Made by a program: the position numbers and the translations under genes. From IMG/VR virus record IMGVR_UViG_3300013126_000208, positions 1 to 26,342 of that record: a stretch of 26,342 nt of DNA. One strand, 5' to 3'. Each line of letters begins with the position of its first letter. Position 1 is the stretch's first letter. Under the pieces are notes generated by a model. That model was not told where the DNA came from, did not search any database, and was given only the letters and a program-made list of their open reading frames with translations. Of this stretch, positions 15,627 to 21,683 are shown in pieces. Source of the DNA: a virus.

Positions 15627-15654
15627 AGTATACAGTATCTATCAGCAAAGTCAA
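15627..15654 (-). promoter_or_regulatory. Sigma70-like promoter of gp32
   Basis: TTGACT (15654-15649), a 16-base spacer and TATACT (15632-15627), expected to start near 15620, 32 bases before the gp32 ATG. The -35 box overlaps the stop codon of gp59. It gives gp32 an additional, probably early, source of transcript. Confidence 0.7.
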
Positions 15655-16310
15655 GCCTTGACATCATGCTTGCTGACTTTTTCTTTCAACAATTTCTTGA
15701 ACTTATTTGGGTTGGCGCACACAGATACAAATGGCTTGTACCGTATCACCTTCTTATAGAGTGTGTCCCAAGTGAAATCTCCCTTGAGTGTTTTGTCTGC
15801 TCTACGCATAAAGCCTAGAATGCAGTCTAGTAGCACAAGCGTTTCTATATGAATATCACCACTCATACACATCTGAAATGCTAGAGGATATTTGGTATGT
15901 TCTAGAGTGCCAATCTCGCGTACAACTGTAGGTGAGAACAAAGCATTGAAAGAGATGCCATTCTTTTCAAGATGATTCAGCATGAACTCACAGTCTTGCC
16001 CAAATGTATAAGTGATACTCTCTTGAGTCCGTTTCCAATCGGTATACACCTGATCGCATTGAGAGTCGAAGGCATCTCCGATCCATAACTGATCGTTCAT
16101 CAGAAAGTTGGATACGAAGAACTCTAGTAGTTCGCTTTCACTGTATCGCTTGGCTAACTTCTCAAAGAAGTAACGATCCTGCCTACGCTCAAATGTCTGT
16201 GCGCTTGCCCGTGTCTTTCCTCCGTACTTGAAATAGTCGTAACTATCGTGGGTAAAATGACTTTTCACGGCTAGATAGACTTTATATGCGGAGAAGCCTG
16301 TTGCTTTCAT
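15651..16310 (-). CDS. gp59: Helicase loader gp59
   Basis: A 219-residue protein, nearly the length of T4 gp59 (217). Shared pattern includes KVYLAVKSHF...YDYFKYGGK, a YQ(F)xRRxDxYFFxKL block (ERRQDRYFFEKLAKRYSE), LLEFFVSNFLMNDQLWIGD (about 60-79), and IETLVLLDCILGFM near 150-165 before a basic C-terminus. gp59 binds fork DNA and gp32 and loads the replicative helicase gp41. Its ATG overlaps the gp33 stop (ATGA) and its stop overlaps the -35 of the gp32 promoter. The order 33-59-32 is as in T4. Confidence 0.88.
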   Translation of the reverse strand: MKATGFSAYKVYLAVKSHFTHDSYDYFKYGGKTRASAQTFERRQDRYFFEKLAKRYSESELLEFFVSNFLMNDQLWIGDAFDSQCDQVYTDWKRTQESITYTFGQDCEFMLNHLEKNGISFNALFSPTVVREIGTLEHTKYPLAFQMCMSGDIHIETLVLLDCILGFMRRADKTLKGDFTWDTLYKKVIRYKPFVSVCANPNKFKKLLKEKVSKHDVKA

Positions 16311-16522
16311 ACAGGTAACTTTGGAGTTGCGGGAAGCAAGTTGATAGTTTCTCCCTCTGCTCTGATCTTTTCAATGATCGGTTTGGACAAATACTTGGCT
16401 GCTTGCTCAGGATCAATCCTCATCTCGTCACACACGGCAAGAACACTTTCAATGTATCCATTCTTGTGCTTGGCGAGATGCTTTTCTAGGCGATCAAGAA
16501 ACTGCTTCTGTGTTACTAGCAA
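16307..16522 (-). CDS. gp33: Late transcription coactivator gp33
   Basis: A 71-residue protein: KQFLDRLEKHLAKHKNGYIESVLAVCDEMRIDPEQAAKYLSKPIIEKIRAEGETINLLP. The pattern Y.(E/D)(A/S)V...C(D/E)E..I(D/E)(P/I)E.AA...SKP..EKI..E...(L/I)NLLP is that of the short gp33 coactivator in T4-like phages outside the T4 core; T4 gp33 has 112 residues. gp33 links the sliding clamp to RNA polymerase for late transcription with gp55. A TTG start is chosen, with AGGAG 9 bases upstream; no ATG fits. It begins inside the end of the glycosyltransferase gene (29 bases overlap) and overlaps gp59. The clamp-binding C-terminus of T4 gp33 is not evident; it ends LPATPKLPV. Confidence 0.75.
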   Translation of the reverse strand: MLVTQKQFLDRLEKHLAKHKNGYIESVLAVCDEMRIDPEQAAKYLSKPIIEKIRAEGETINLLPATPKLPV

Positions 16523-17645
16523 CTTGCATCGCTCCTGTTGGTTGGGGTTGCTGAACCATGTGCTGTAGTTTGCTGATGACCTCTACAAACTTGTCAACAC
16601 CTTCCTTGCTGTAGAACCTCGGAGGATCATCAAAGAATGTTGATTCGGGAATCTTTAATGCCGTTACTGCTGCCACAAGTCTCTCGTAGTCGCTTTTGGT
16701 AGTGCGAATGATTCCAACATAAGATCCTCGTAGTTTAGGATACTTGGCGATAGACATACGATAGAAGTTCGCGGCAATTTGCATTCCCTCCAACACCATT
16801 GCATCTTTGTTTGGATCTTCTGAGTTCTGAATTTGCTCAGTCTGATACTCAAAGAAGTTGCCAGCAAATACAGCGGCTTGTGCTGCTTCAGCAGGCCATT
16901 GAGAATTGTCGTACACGCTCTTCAAGACATCCAAACAAGCAGCGTCTTTGCGATAGTACAGTTGACGCCCATAGTAGTACTTGCGCGTGGGAGCATCAGA
17001 ATGCTCCACAGTATCCATACGCATCATCTCAAGAATTCTATCGTTGTCGTGATTCTTGCCCACATCATCAGGGTGATCTACGCTGTGGTCGATGACTACC
17101 TGAATACCTTTTGTTTCAGGAAGCAAGTGTTCGTGAAAACGATACATCCACTTCGCTTTACCTGGCCGCCAAATGCAGTTGCGCGGAAACTTATGCCCAA
17201 ACTTGGTTCGATGGAAGATGCTAACAACACCGATATGCGGGGTAACTCGCTGTAGTTTCCAACGCAAGTCTCTACCCTTTTCTAGCACTTCATCAGCATC
17301 AAACATTGCAATCCATGTTGCCTTGCCTGCATTTGCTAGTTCTACTGCCTTGTTTCGCGCATCGGAGAATGAATCAGGCCAAGGCATGGTATGCACTTCT
17401 GCGCCCAACTGCTTGGCAAGTTCAACCGTATTGTCTGTACTACCCGTGTCAACTATCACAACGCGATCAGCAAATCCTTCTAGGCTCTTCATAAGCCTGG
17501 ATATATTGTTTGCTTCGTTCTTTGTGATGAACACAGAAACAATGCTGAAGTTACGCAAATCGGTCAAGTACTTGTGTACTTGCTTGCCTCGTTCTAATCT
17601 TTGCTTTTGTGCTTTGTTCTGTTTGCGACGCTCATTCTTTTTCAT
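16494..17645 (-). CDS. Family 2 glycosyltransferase
   Basis: A 383-residue enzyme. After a very basic start (MKKNERRKQNKAQKQRLERGK) comes a GT-A domain: SIVSVFITKNEANNISRLMKSL (34-55), VDTGSTDNT (65-73) for nucleotide-sugar binding, SFSDARNKA (92-100) and the metal-binding FDADE (115-119). This is the WaaE/KdtX-like subgroup. The C-terminal half is helical and may mediate partner or repeat-type contacts. The sugar and acceptor (host envelope, phage protein or modified DNA) cannot be told from sequence. GGAG 8 bases before the ATG supports the start. It lies directly upstream of gp33 and overlaps it, placing a sugar transferase in the replication/late-transcription block. Confidence 0.85.
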   Translation of the reverse strand: MKKNERRKQNKAQKQRLERGKQVHKYLTDLRNFSIVSVFITKNEANNISRLMKSLEGFADRVVIVDTGSTDNTVELAKQLGAEVHTMPWPDSFSDARNKAVELANAGKATWIAMFDADEVLEKGRDLRWKLQRVTPHIGVVSIFHRTKFGHKFPRNCIWRPGKAKWMYRFHEHLLPETKGIQVVIDHSVDHPDDVGKNHDNDRILEMMRMDTVEHSDAPTRKYYYGRQLYYRKDAACLDVLKSVYDNSQWPAEAAQAAVFAGNFFEYQTEQIQNSEDPNKDAMVLEGMQIAANFYRMSIAKYPKLRGSYVGIIRTTKSDYERLVAAVTALKIPESTFFDDPPRFYSKEGVDKFVEVISKLQHMVQQPQPTGAMQVASNTEAVS

Positions 17646-17682
17646 AAAGGACTCCCATCGAGTAAATTATCATAGACACCAA

Positions 17683-18207
17683 TCAAGTCAACCATCTGCT
17701 CCAAATTGTTTTGTGATACTCGTCAGATATTTCCACAAACAGTAATCCCCGCTTCGGAGCAACTGGTTGTGTTCTGAGTTTCATGTTTGCTTCGTTCGGA
17801 GTGCGATTGCTTTTTTTGGCATTACACTTCTTGCACGACACTACAACATTTGTCCATTCGTGCTTGCCTCCACGAGACTTAGGCATCACATGATCTATGG
17901 TAGCACGCTCTCCGCTCACATGACATCCGCAATACTGGCATTCGTTGTTGTCTCTGCGAGTGATGTTGCGCTTGCTTGGGCGTGCCAATCTGTATGGGAT
18001 ATACACATAGTTCACCAGTACAAGTGCAGATGGTAGATGAAATACACCAGATCCTGTCTTGATCTCGTAGCAATGCTCGTAGTTAAATGGTGACCGCGCC
18101 TTGCCTTGTATGAGCATGGTTACTGCGCGCCACCAATCAATGACTCCGATGACCTGTTCTGATATGTTTAGAAGAAGAACTTTCCTGTTTTCAATTAGCG
18201 TGTCCAT
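17683..18207 (-). CDS. HNH endonuclease with zinc-binding cysteines
   Basis: A 174-residue protein. The start at 18207 follows GAGGAG by 7 bases and overlaps the end of the upstream nuclease gene; the longer frame is inside that gene. The first 75 residues (VLLLNISEQVIGVIDWWRAVTMLIQGKAR...) are the N-terminal region usual in this HNH subfamily. The HNH core reads CQYCG (C90, C93), TIDHVMPKSRGG (H106), N120 and SCKKCNAKKSNRTP (C125, C128), the classic zinc-knuckle ββα-metal fold. Close relatives occur widely in bacteria and phages. It is free-standing and not inserted in another gene; a homing role is possible but unsupported. Expression is coupled to the RecB/MGME1-like nuclease. Confidence 0.82.
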   Translation of the reverse strand: MDTLIENRKVLLLNISEQVIGVIDWWRAVTMLIQGKARSPFNYEHCYEIKTGSGVFHLPSALVLVNYVYIPYRLARPSKRNITRRDNNECQYCGCHVSGERATIDHVMPKSRGGKHEWTNVVVSCKKCNAKKSNRTPNEANMKLRTQPVAPKRGLLFVEISDEYHKTIWSRWLT

Positions 18208-18931
18208 TCTTGATCTCCTCAATGACCTCATCGGGATCAAACTCTGCATAGAACTCGTCAATGCGTTCTTTCAACTCGGGCACAAATCGTTTGGGCGATT
18301 CCACAAATGCTTGCTCTTCGCCTTCTGCGCTCACCATCATAATCACGATCTGTGGAACACGAGTACCAATCAACTCTTGAAACATGATGGAGTACGCGGT
18401 TGCTTGCAAGAAATAATCATGGCATCCTCGTGAGTCCTTCATACGCTCTGCTGTCTTGAAGTCGATGACGCTGAGTTTGCCATCAAACTCGGCAACACAA
18501 TCTGTTCTGCCAGCGAGTCGCATCATGTTGCTGTACAGAGGCACTTCCAATCCCGCCACATTGTTCACGAAACGATCAACCCTAGGCTTGATCTTCAAAA
18601 ACATCTCTTCCAGTTGTGGTCTACCAAACAACACCTGAAATGGATCACGATTTGAAAGGTAGTACTCCATAGTTAGGTGGAAGTTCTTACCTCGCTCAAG
18701 AATCATGCGGCTCTTGTCTGCATTATCTTCGCGCCACTTCTTCCACTTGTCACGATCTCTCCACCCCGTGACGGTGGTTACAGACGGATACCACACCAGT
18801 TCGCCTTCAGCGCCTGGAGTTTGGTAGAACCGTTTGCCGTTCACAATCTGATCTTTGAGATTGGGCAACTCAATCAAGTTCTGGCGAAAGTTGCCGATGT
18901 TATACTTTGGCTGTGCTTCTTTATTCATCAT
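18191..18931 (-). CDS. PD-(D/E)XK exonuclease, RecB/MGME1-like
   Basis: A 246-residue nuclease. PSVTTVTGWRDRDKWKKWR (49-67) precedes a G-x-x-x-H motif (ERGKNFH, H85), E129 in GLEVPLYS, D144 in LAGRTDCVAEFDG, the D157-x-K159 active-site pair in VIDFKTA and Q176 in DYFLQATAYS. These are the RecB-family motifs in order, as in the mitochondrial exonuclease MGME1 and Cas4-like enzymes. A role in trimming DNA ends during recombination-dependent replication is a reasonable inference; no iron-sulphur cysteines are seen. The start is either of two adjacent ATGs; there is no clear ribosome binding site, and the best promoter match upstream would give a leaderless message. Confidence 0.82.
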   Translation of the reverse strand: MMNKEAQPKYNIGNFRQNLIELPNLKDQIVNGKRFYQTPGAEGELVWYPSVTTVTGWRDRDKWKKWREDNADKSRMILERGKNFHLTMEYYLSNRDPFQVLFGRPQLEEMFLKIKPRVDRFVNNVAGLEVPLYSNMMRLAGRTDCVAEFDGKLSVIDFKTAERMKDSRGCHDYFLQATAYSIMFQELIGTRVPQIVIMMVSAEGEEQAFVESPKRFVPELKERIDEFYAEFDPDEVIEEIKNGHAN

Positions 18932-18934
18932 GTA

Positions 18935-18962
18935 AGTCTACTACAATTTCGAGAAAAGTCAA
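18935..18962 (-). promoter_or_regulatory. Possible sigma70-like promoter of the RecB-like nuclease
   Basis: TTGACT (18962-18957), a 16-base spacer and TAGACT (18940-18935). The -35 box and spacing are as in the gp32 promoter and again overlap the stop codon of the preceding gene. Transcription would begin at about the start codon, so either the message is leaderless or the match is fortuitous. Confidence 0.35.
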
Positions 18963-19249
18963 CCAAATCTATCTTTTAAACGCTGACGAGTTCCATCAAA
19001 TCGTGGTGCCCGTTTGGCAATCTCTTTCATTCTGTCTCGGAATCCTGCATCCAAGTTGCCGTATCCTAGTGGATCCATGCGAGAGTCTACTGCCACATTC
19101 GGGCCTTCTCCCCATATGGTTTGTTCGATCTTGCCTTTGTGTTTGCAAGCAGGACATGGCGCCTTACAAGGCTTAGTATGATCTGCCATCTTCAGAAACT
19201 CTTCAAACTTGTGTTCGCACTTGTGACACACATACTGATAAATTGGCAT
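18959..19249 (-). CDS. FmdB-type zinc ribbon protein
   Basis: A 96-residue protein. MPIYQYVCHKCEHKFEEFLKM with C8-x-x-C11, then CPAC (C32, C35), is the FmdB/CxxC regulatory zinc ribbon. The rest is a polar tail (DSRMDPLGYGNLDAGFRDRMKEIAKRAP). Such small zinc ribbons are common in T4-like phages; a role in transcription or assembly has been suggested, but no function is established here. The GAGAGGA ribosome binding site overlaps the stop of the upstream ParB-like gene, so the two are co-translated. Confidence 0.78.
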   Translation of the reverse strand: MPIYQYVCHKCEHKFEEFLKMADHTKPCKAPCPACKHKGKIEQTIWGEGPNVAVDSRMDPLGYGNLDAGFRDRMKEIAKRAPRFDGTRQRLKDRFG

Positions 19250-19251
19250 GA

Positions 19252-20028
19252 TTATCCTCTCGCGTATGGAGCCCTGATATCCAAGTCCCCGTGGGTCAGC
19301 AATGCGCTTGCTGTGTGGTGCTGCGCCTTATCTGCGTCTATCACTGGCATATCTTTACGCGCTGGCGCACCTGCGGGCGGCCTCTTTGCTTTCAGCGCAT
19401 TGAAACGCTTCTGCAATTCTTTCTCACCGATCTTGTTTAGCCATGCTGCTGCTTTGTTTTTGTCGTAGAACTTAGGACTAATATACTTTCCTGTCTTGAT
19501 GATGTCAAGTATATCTGCGAAAGAAGCGTCATAAAGGCTGATATCTCCACCTCCTGGCGCTCCGCGGCGTTCGTTTCCAAGCGCATCTCCCAATGCTCTG
19601 AGTACAGGAACCAAGTCTCCGATACCTAGATCGGCTTTGAGTCCTCCAACCTTTGCAGTTGGATTAGCAAGCATGGTTGCTGCCCATCGGTGATGCCCGT
19701 CCAAGATGTAGTTGTCTTTGGATATGACTGCTTTCAAGTCTCCACCAGCCACTCCACCAATTGCCATACCAATCACTTTACCCATGAAGATTTCACTTTG
19801 AGTTGGCATCAATTGACTCGCTGCGATATTAGCAGGGGATGTCTTAACCACATCGTCTTTGGAGTTTCCATCCTTATGTCCTTTGGTGAGAAACACCTTG
19901 GCGAGAGCAGTGGTAATGGGATTTGGAAACTGTGCGGGATCAACAACCTTTGTAGGAAGGTCTTCCATGAGTTCAACCGCGTGTTCGATGAGTCTGCTAA
20001 TTACGCAATAGTCTTTGAAACTCTTCAT
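19252..20028 (-). CDS. ParB/sulfiredoxin-like domain protein, possibly capsid-targeted
   Basis: A 258-residue protein. SQLMPTQSEI (71-80) resembles the ParB box I (xxPxQxxI), and YILDGHHRWAATMLA (107-121) is the ParB/Srx signature (I-x-D-G-H-H-R). The region after it is variable, with GERRGAPGGG-like loops, and the C-terminus is Lys/Ala-rich (ALKAKRPPAGAPARK). The first residues MKSFKDY match the capsid-targeting sequence of the left-hand cassette, but the (L/I)SE|A cleavage site is not kept (LIEH at 13-16 is the nearest). ParB-like phage proteins can bind nucleotide or DNA or act as nucleases; none can be chosen. AAAGG lies 8 bases before the start, and the upstream gene ends 3 bases away. 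Confidence 0.65.
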   Translation of the reverse strand: MKSFKDYCVISRLIEHAVELMEDLPTKVVDPAQFPNPITTALAKVFLTKGHKDGNSKDDVVKTSPANIAASQLMPTQSEIFMGKVIGMAIGGVAGGDLKAVISKDNYILDGHHRWAATMLANPTAKVGGLKADLGIGDLVPVLRALGDALGNERRGAPGGGDISLYDASFADILDIIKTGKYISPKFYDKNKAAAWLNKIGEKELQKRFNALKAKRPPAGAPARKDMPVIDADKAQHHTASALLTHGDLDIRAPYARG

Positions 20029-20031
20029 GTA

Positions 20032-20640
20032 TCATCCTTTTGTGTGCTTGAAGAATTCAATCTGACGCAAACGCTTCAGAGCCTTTTCTTCTGATCCATA
20101 CACACCAAAACTTTTGTCTCCGTCTTTGGACATGACTTCGTATTTACCATCATCGCGCTTCACAATCTTTTCTACCAGTTCTTCTGTTAGACGAATTGAA
20201 TGAACAGCGTTGATGATAACTTTCTTGGAGGTTGCTCTTGCATATGCCCATGTGACTCCACCCAGGCTACTTGTCTCAGGAACCACTTCTTTCTTGTTGC
20301 TCTTCAGAATGAATTCTGGCTTGCCTAGCATGATGCGTTTCAAGATGATGACCACATCTATTTCTTTGCTTTGATTGGCTGGGTCGAATCCCATGGCATC
20401 AATCTCTGCGGTCTTCTTCATGCTCATCAGTTTCTTGACTTCAGCAGCAGAATCATCTGTGTCTGCTTTGAGTTTCTTCTCCAACGCCTTGCGATCCTTG
20501 TCGCTGATTACTGGTTTAGTGGCAATGATATTACCAAAACGATCCGACTTCCGCTTCAGGGAGTTCATTGCACCTGCAAAGAATCCTGGCATTTCATCGG
20601 GAGGAGTAACTGGTGCTTCGTTTACGGTTGGGTCTTTCAT
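20032..20640 (-). CDS. Unidentified protein, possibly head-related
   Basis: A 202-residue protein starting MKDPTVNEAPVTPPDEMPGF. The N-terminal 70 residues are polar and probably disordered, with Lys/Asp-rich helices (DKDRKALEKKLKADTDDSAAEVKKLM). Residues about 75-140 look folded (IDVVIILKRIMLGKPEFIL, WAYARATSKKVIINAVHSI). The C-terminus, DGKYEVMSKDGDKSFGVYGSEEKALKRLRQIEFFKH, is a short module seen at the ends of several phage head and protease-type proteins (recalled, not searched). GAGG 7 bases before the ATG supports the start. The 5' flank contains CTACATATAG and, farther up, the rRNA-like element with the terminator. Confidence 0.6.
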   Translation of the reverse strand: MKDPTVNEAPVTPPDEMPGFFAGAMNSLKRKSDRFGNIIATKPVISDKDRKALEKKLKADTDDSAAEVKKLMSMKKTAEIDAMGFDPANQSKEIDVVIILKRIMLGKPEFILKSNKKEVVPETSSLGGVTWAYARATSKKVIINAVHSIRLTEELVEKIVKRDDGKYEVMSKDGDKSFGVYGSEEKALKRLRQIEFFKHTKG

Positions 20641-20670
20641 AGCGTCCTCACTTTGCTATATGTAGTCGCC

Positions 20671-20703
20671 AAAGAAAACCCACCCGTACCGAGTACGGGT
20701 GGG
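20671..20703 (-). terminator. Strong intrinsic terminator at the edge of the rRNA-like element
   Basis: An 11-bp perfect stem (20679-20689 with 20693-20703) around a 3-base loop, followed on the minus strand by TTTTCTTT (20678-20671). It is a textbook terminator for minus-strand transcripts, lying 31 bases before the start of the unidentified gene. On the plus strand the same hairpin stands where helix 69 would be in 23S rRNA. Confidence 0.75.
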
Positions 20704-20704
20704 C

Positions 20705-20793
20705 GGTAGCGAAATCCCTCTTCGGGTAAGTTTCCCGACACACGGCGAGTAGCGTAATCCGCCCTGCACCGTTCCAACGACTGACTCCGTGAA
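20705..20793 (+). other. 23S rRNA-like sequence (domain IV, after helix 69)
   Basis: Read on the plus strand, blocks match bacterial 23S rRNA in the same order and nearly the same spacing: GGTAGCGAAAT (20705-20715), CCT, TCGGGTAAGTT (20722-20732), CCGAC (20735-20739), GCGTAAT (20752-20758), CAACGA (20775-20780) and GACTC-GTGAA (20783-20793). In E. coli these lie at about 1928-2030 (helix 71 region and after). The helix 71-like stem is kept in changed form (TCGGG/CCCGA). Between the blocks the sequence differs, so this is not a recent copy or contamination by an rRNA gene. The comparison is from memory of the E. coli and Gram-positive sequences. Confidence 0.7.
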
Positions 20794-20812
20794 GTAGTGT
20801 TGGGGGACGCTT

Positions 20813-20820
20813 TATTTATA
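20813..20820 (-). promoter_or_regulatory. T4-type late promoter TATAAATA
   Basis: An exact match to the T4 late consensus on the minus strand, the only exact one I found in the window. It lies between the 3' end of the fucosyltransferase gene and the rRNA-like element, so its first product is that element. A gp33 homologue in the window supports use of gp55/gp33 late promoters. Confidence 0.65.
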
Positions 20821-20832
20821 TCGAAAGGCGCA

Positions 20833-21678
20833 TCAACCGCGAATGATTTTCCAGCCTGTCACATAAAGATCATGTCCTTTGGGGCCTCTAGGCCCGAACC
20901 ACGGATCAGGCATAGTTACAATCTTTCCTGGCGATTCGTTGAGCCATGCTCCCCACCAACTGAAACTGCTGTTCGAGATGATACAATGATCGGTTGCTCG
21001 TATAAAAGCAAGGTCTTGTGTCATTGATGTTCCTTCGGAATAGGTAAATGATCCAAACCTATTCATGGTTGGAAAGAATGATTTGCACCACGGGATATCA
21101 TCGCTCACCACAATGAAATGACACTTGCCGCCCAAACTTTGAGTTATATGCTCCATTGCTCGCTCGTAGTACACAGCAGAGAACGGGAAATTTAGAGGCA
21201 GTCGCAAGTAGTCTCCACGCCGAACATGAATTGATACGACCTTTCCAGTATCCGAACTGGATCGGCTAGACTCTATGCTTTCTGTTGCACAATCTCTGAT
21301 GCATGAATCTGCAAACGAAAATGCAGCACGAACTTCTTGTTCAGCGTGCTTGAAGTACTTCTCGCTCTGAAAATATCCAAAGAAATCAATGGAACCTTCG
21401 GCAGCAGTTAGTGCTGCAATGCGAGGAAGATACCTGATATCGTTGTGCGGTTCTCGAATCAAAATGTTTGGACGAAGTTGAGAGCAGTCAGCAACTTGGA
21501 TTCCAAACACCTCATCAATCGCCATGTTCGTCCATTGATTGCCTGGACTTTTGTTTGCATAAGGCAAACTAGGACGCAATCCTGTTTGCTTTGCGACTCC
21601 AAGCAGTAACGCATATTGGAACATTTGGTTTCCAAGTCTGCCCATTCTGCCTAAAGTTTTGCACATGATAAAGGACAT
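20833..21678 (-). CDS. Alpha-1,2-fucosyltransferase-like (GT11)
   Basis: A 281-residue glycosyltransferase of family 11. GRMGRLGNQMFQYALLLGVA (10-29) is the N-terminal GxLGNQMFQYA signature; SIHVRRGDYL (149-158) is the donor-binding HxRRGDY motif; NSSFSWWGAWL (236-246) is the third conserved motif. Family members transfer L-fucose from GDP-fucose, usually in alpha-1,2 linkage to galactose, in O-antigen or capsule synthesis. No membrane segment or signal is seen. It starts 5 bases after the Pro/Thr-rich virion-type gene, with no evident ribosome binding site, so translation is probably coupled; ATG at residue 5 is a possible alternative start. No GDP-fucose synthesis genes are in the window, so the donor would come from the host or another part of the genome. 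Confidence 0.85.
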   Translation of the reverse strand: MSFIMCKTLGRMGRLGNQMFQYALLLGVAKQTGLRPSLPYANKSPGNQWTNMAIDEVFGIQVADCSQLRPNILIREPHNDIRYLPRIAALTAAEGSIDFFGYFQSEKYFKHAEQEVRAAFSFADSCIRDCATESIESSRSSSDTGKVVSIHVRRGDYLRLPLNFPFSAVYYERAMEHITQSLGGKCHFIVVSDDIPWCKSFFPTMNRFGSFTYSEGTSMTQDLAFIRATDHCIISNSSFSWWGAWLNESPGKIVTMPDPWFGPRGPKGHDLYVTGWKIIRG

Positions 21679-21683
21679 GATGA

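Larger units (their letters stand above)
20671..20806 (-). ncRNA. Candidate late non-coding RNA, antisense to 23S-like sequence
   Basis: A perfect TATAAATA late promoter (20820-20813) predicts a start near 20806, and the intrinsic terminator ends a minus-strand transcript near 20671, giving a discrete RNA of about 135 bases with no reading frame of note. Its sequence is the reverse complement of a 23S-rRNA-like segment, so it could pair with host 23S rRNA through runs of 11 bases or so. Alternatively the promoter serves the downstream genes by read-through and the region is only a leader. Transcription has not been seen; this rests on signals alone. Confidence 0.45.

Noticed and set aside
15589-15654. 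A 22-codon upstream extension of gp32 (MTLLIDTVYLIHRYTKQ).
   Set aside because: It overlaps the promoter and its transcript start; the MGFKDLKK start matches the expected basic N-terminus.
17683-18207. Interpretation of the HNH gene as a homing endonuclease within an intron or intein.
   Set aside because: It is a free-standing gene with its own ribosome binding site between intact neighbours, and no split gene or intron structure is visible.
20635-20662. A possible plus-strand promoter (TTTCAT-N16-TATATG) that would drive the rRNA-like element in the sense direction.
   Set aside because: Both boxes are weak and lie over the start of a minus-strand gene; signals for the minus strand are much better.
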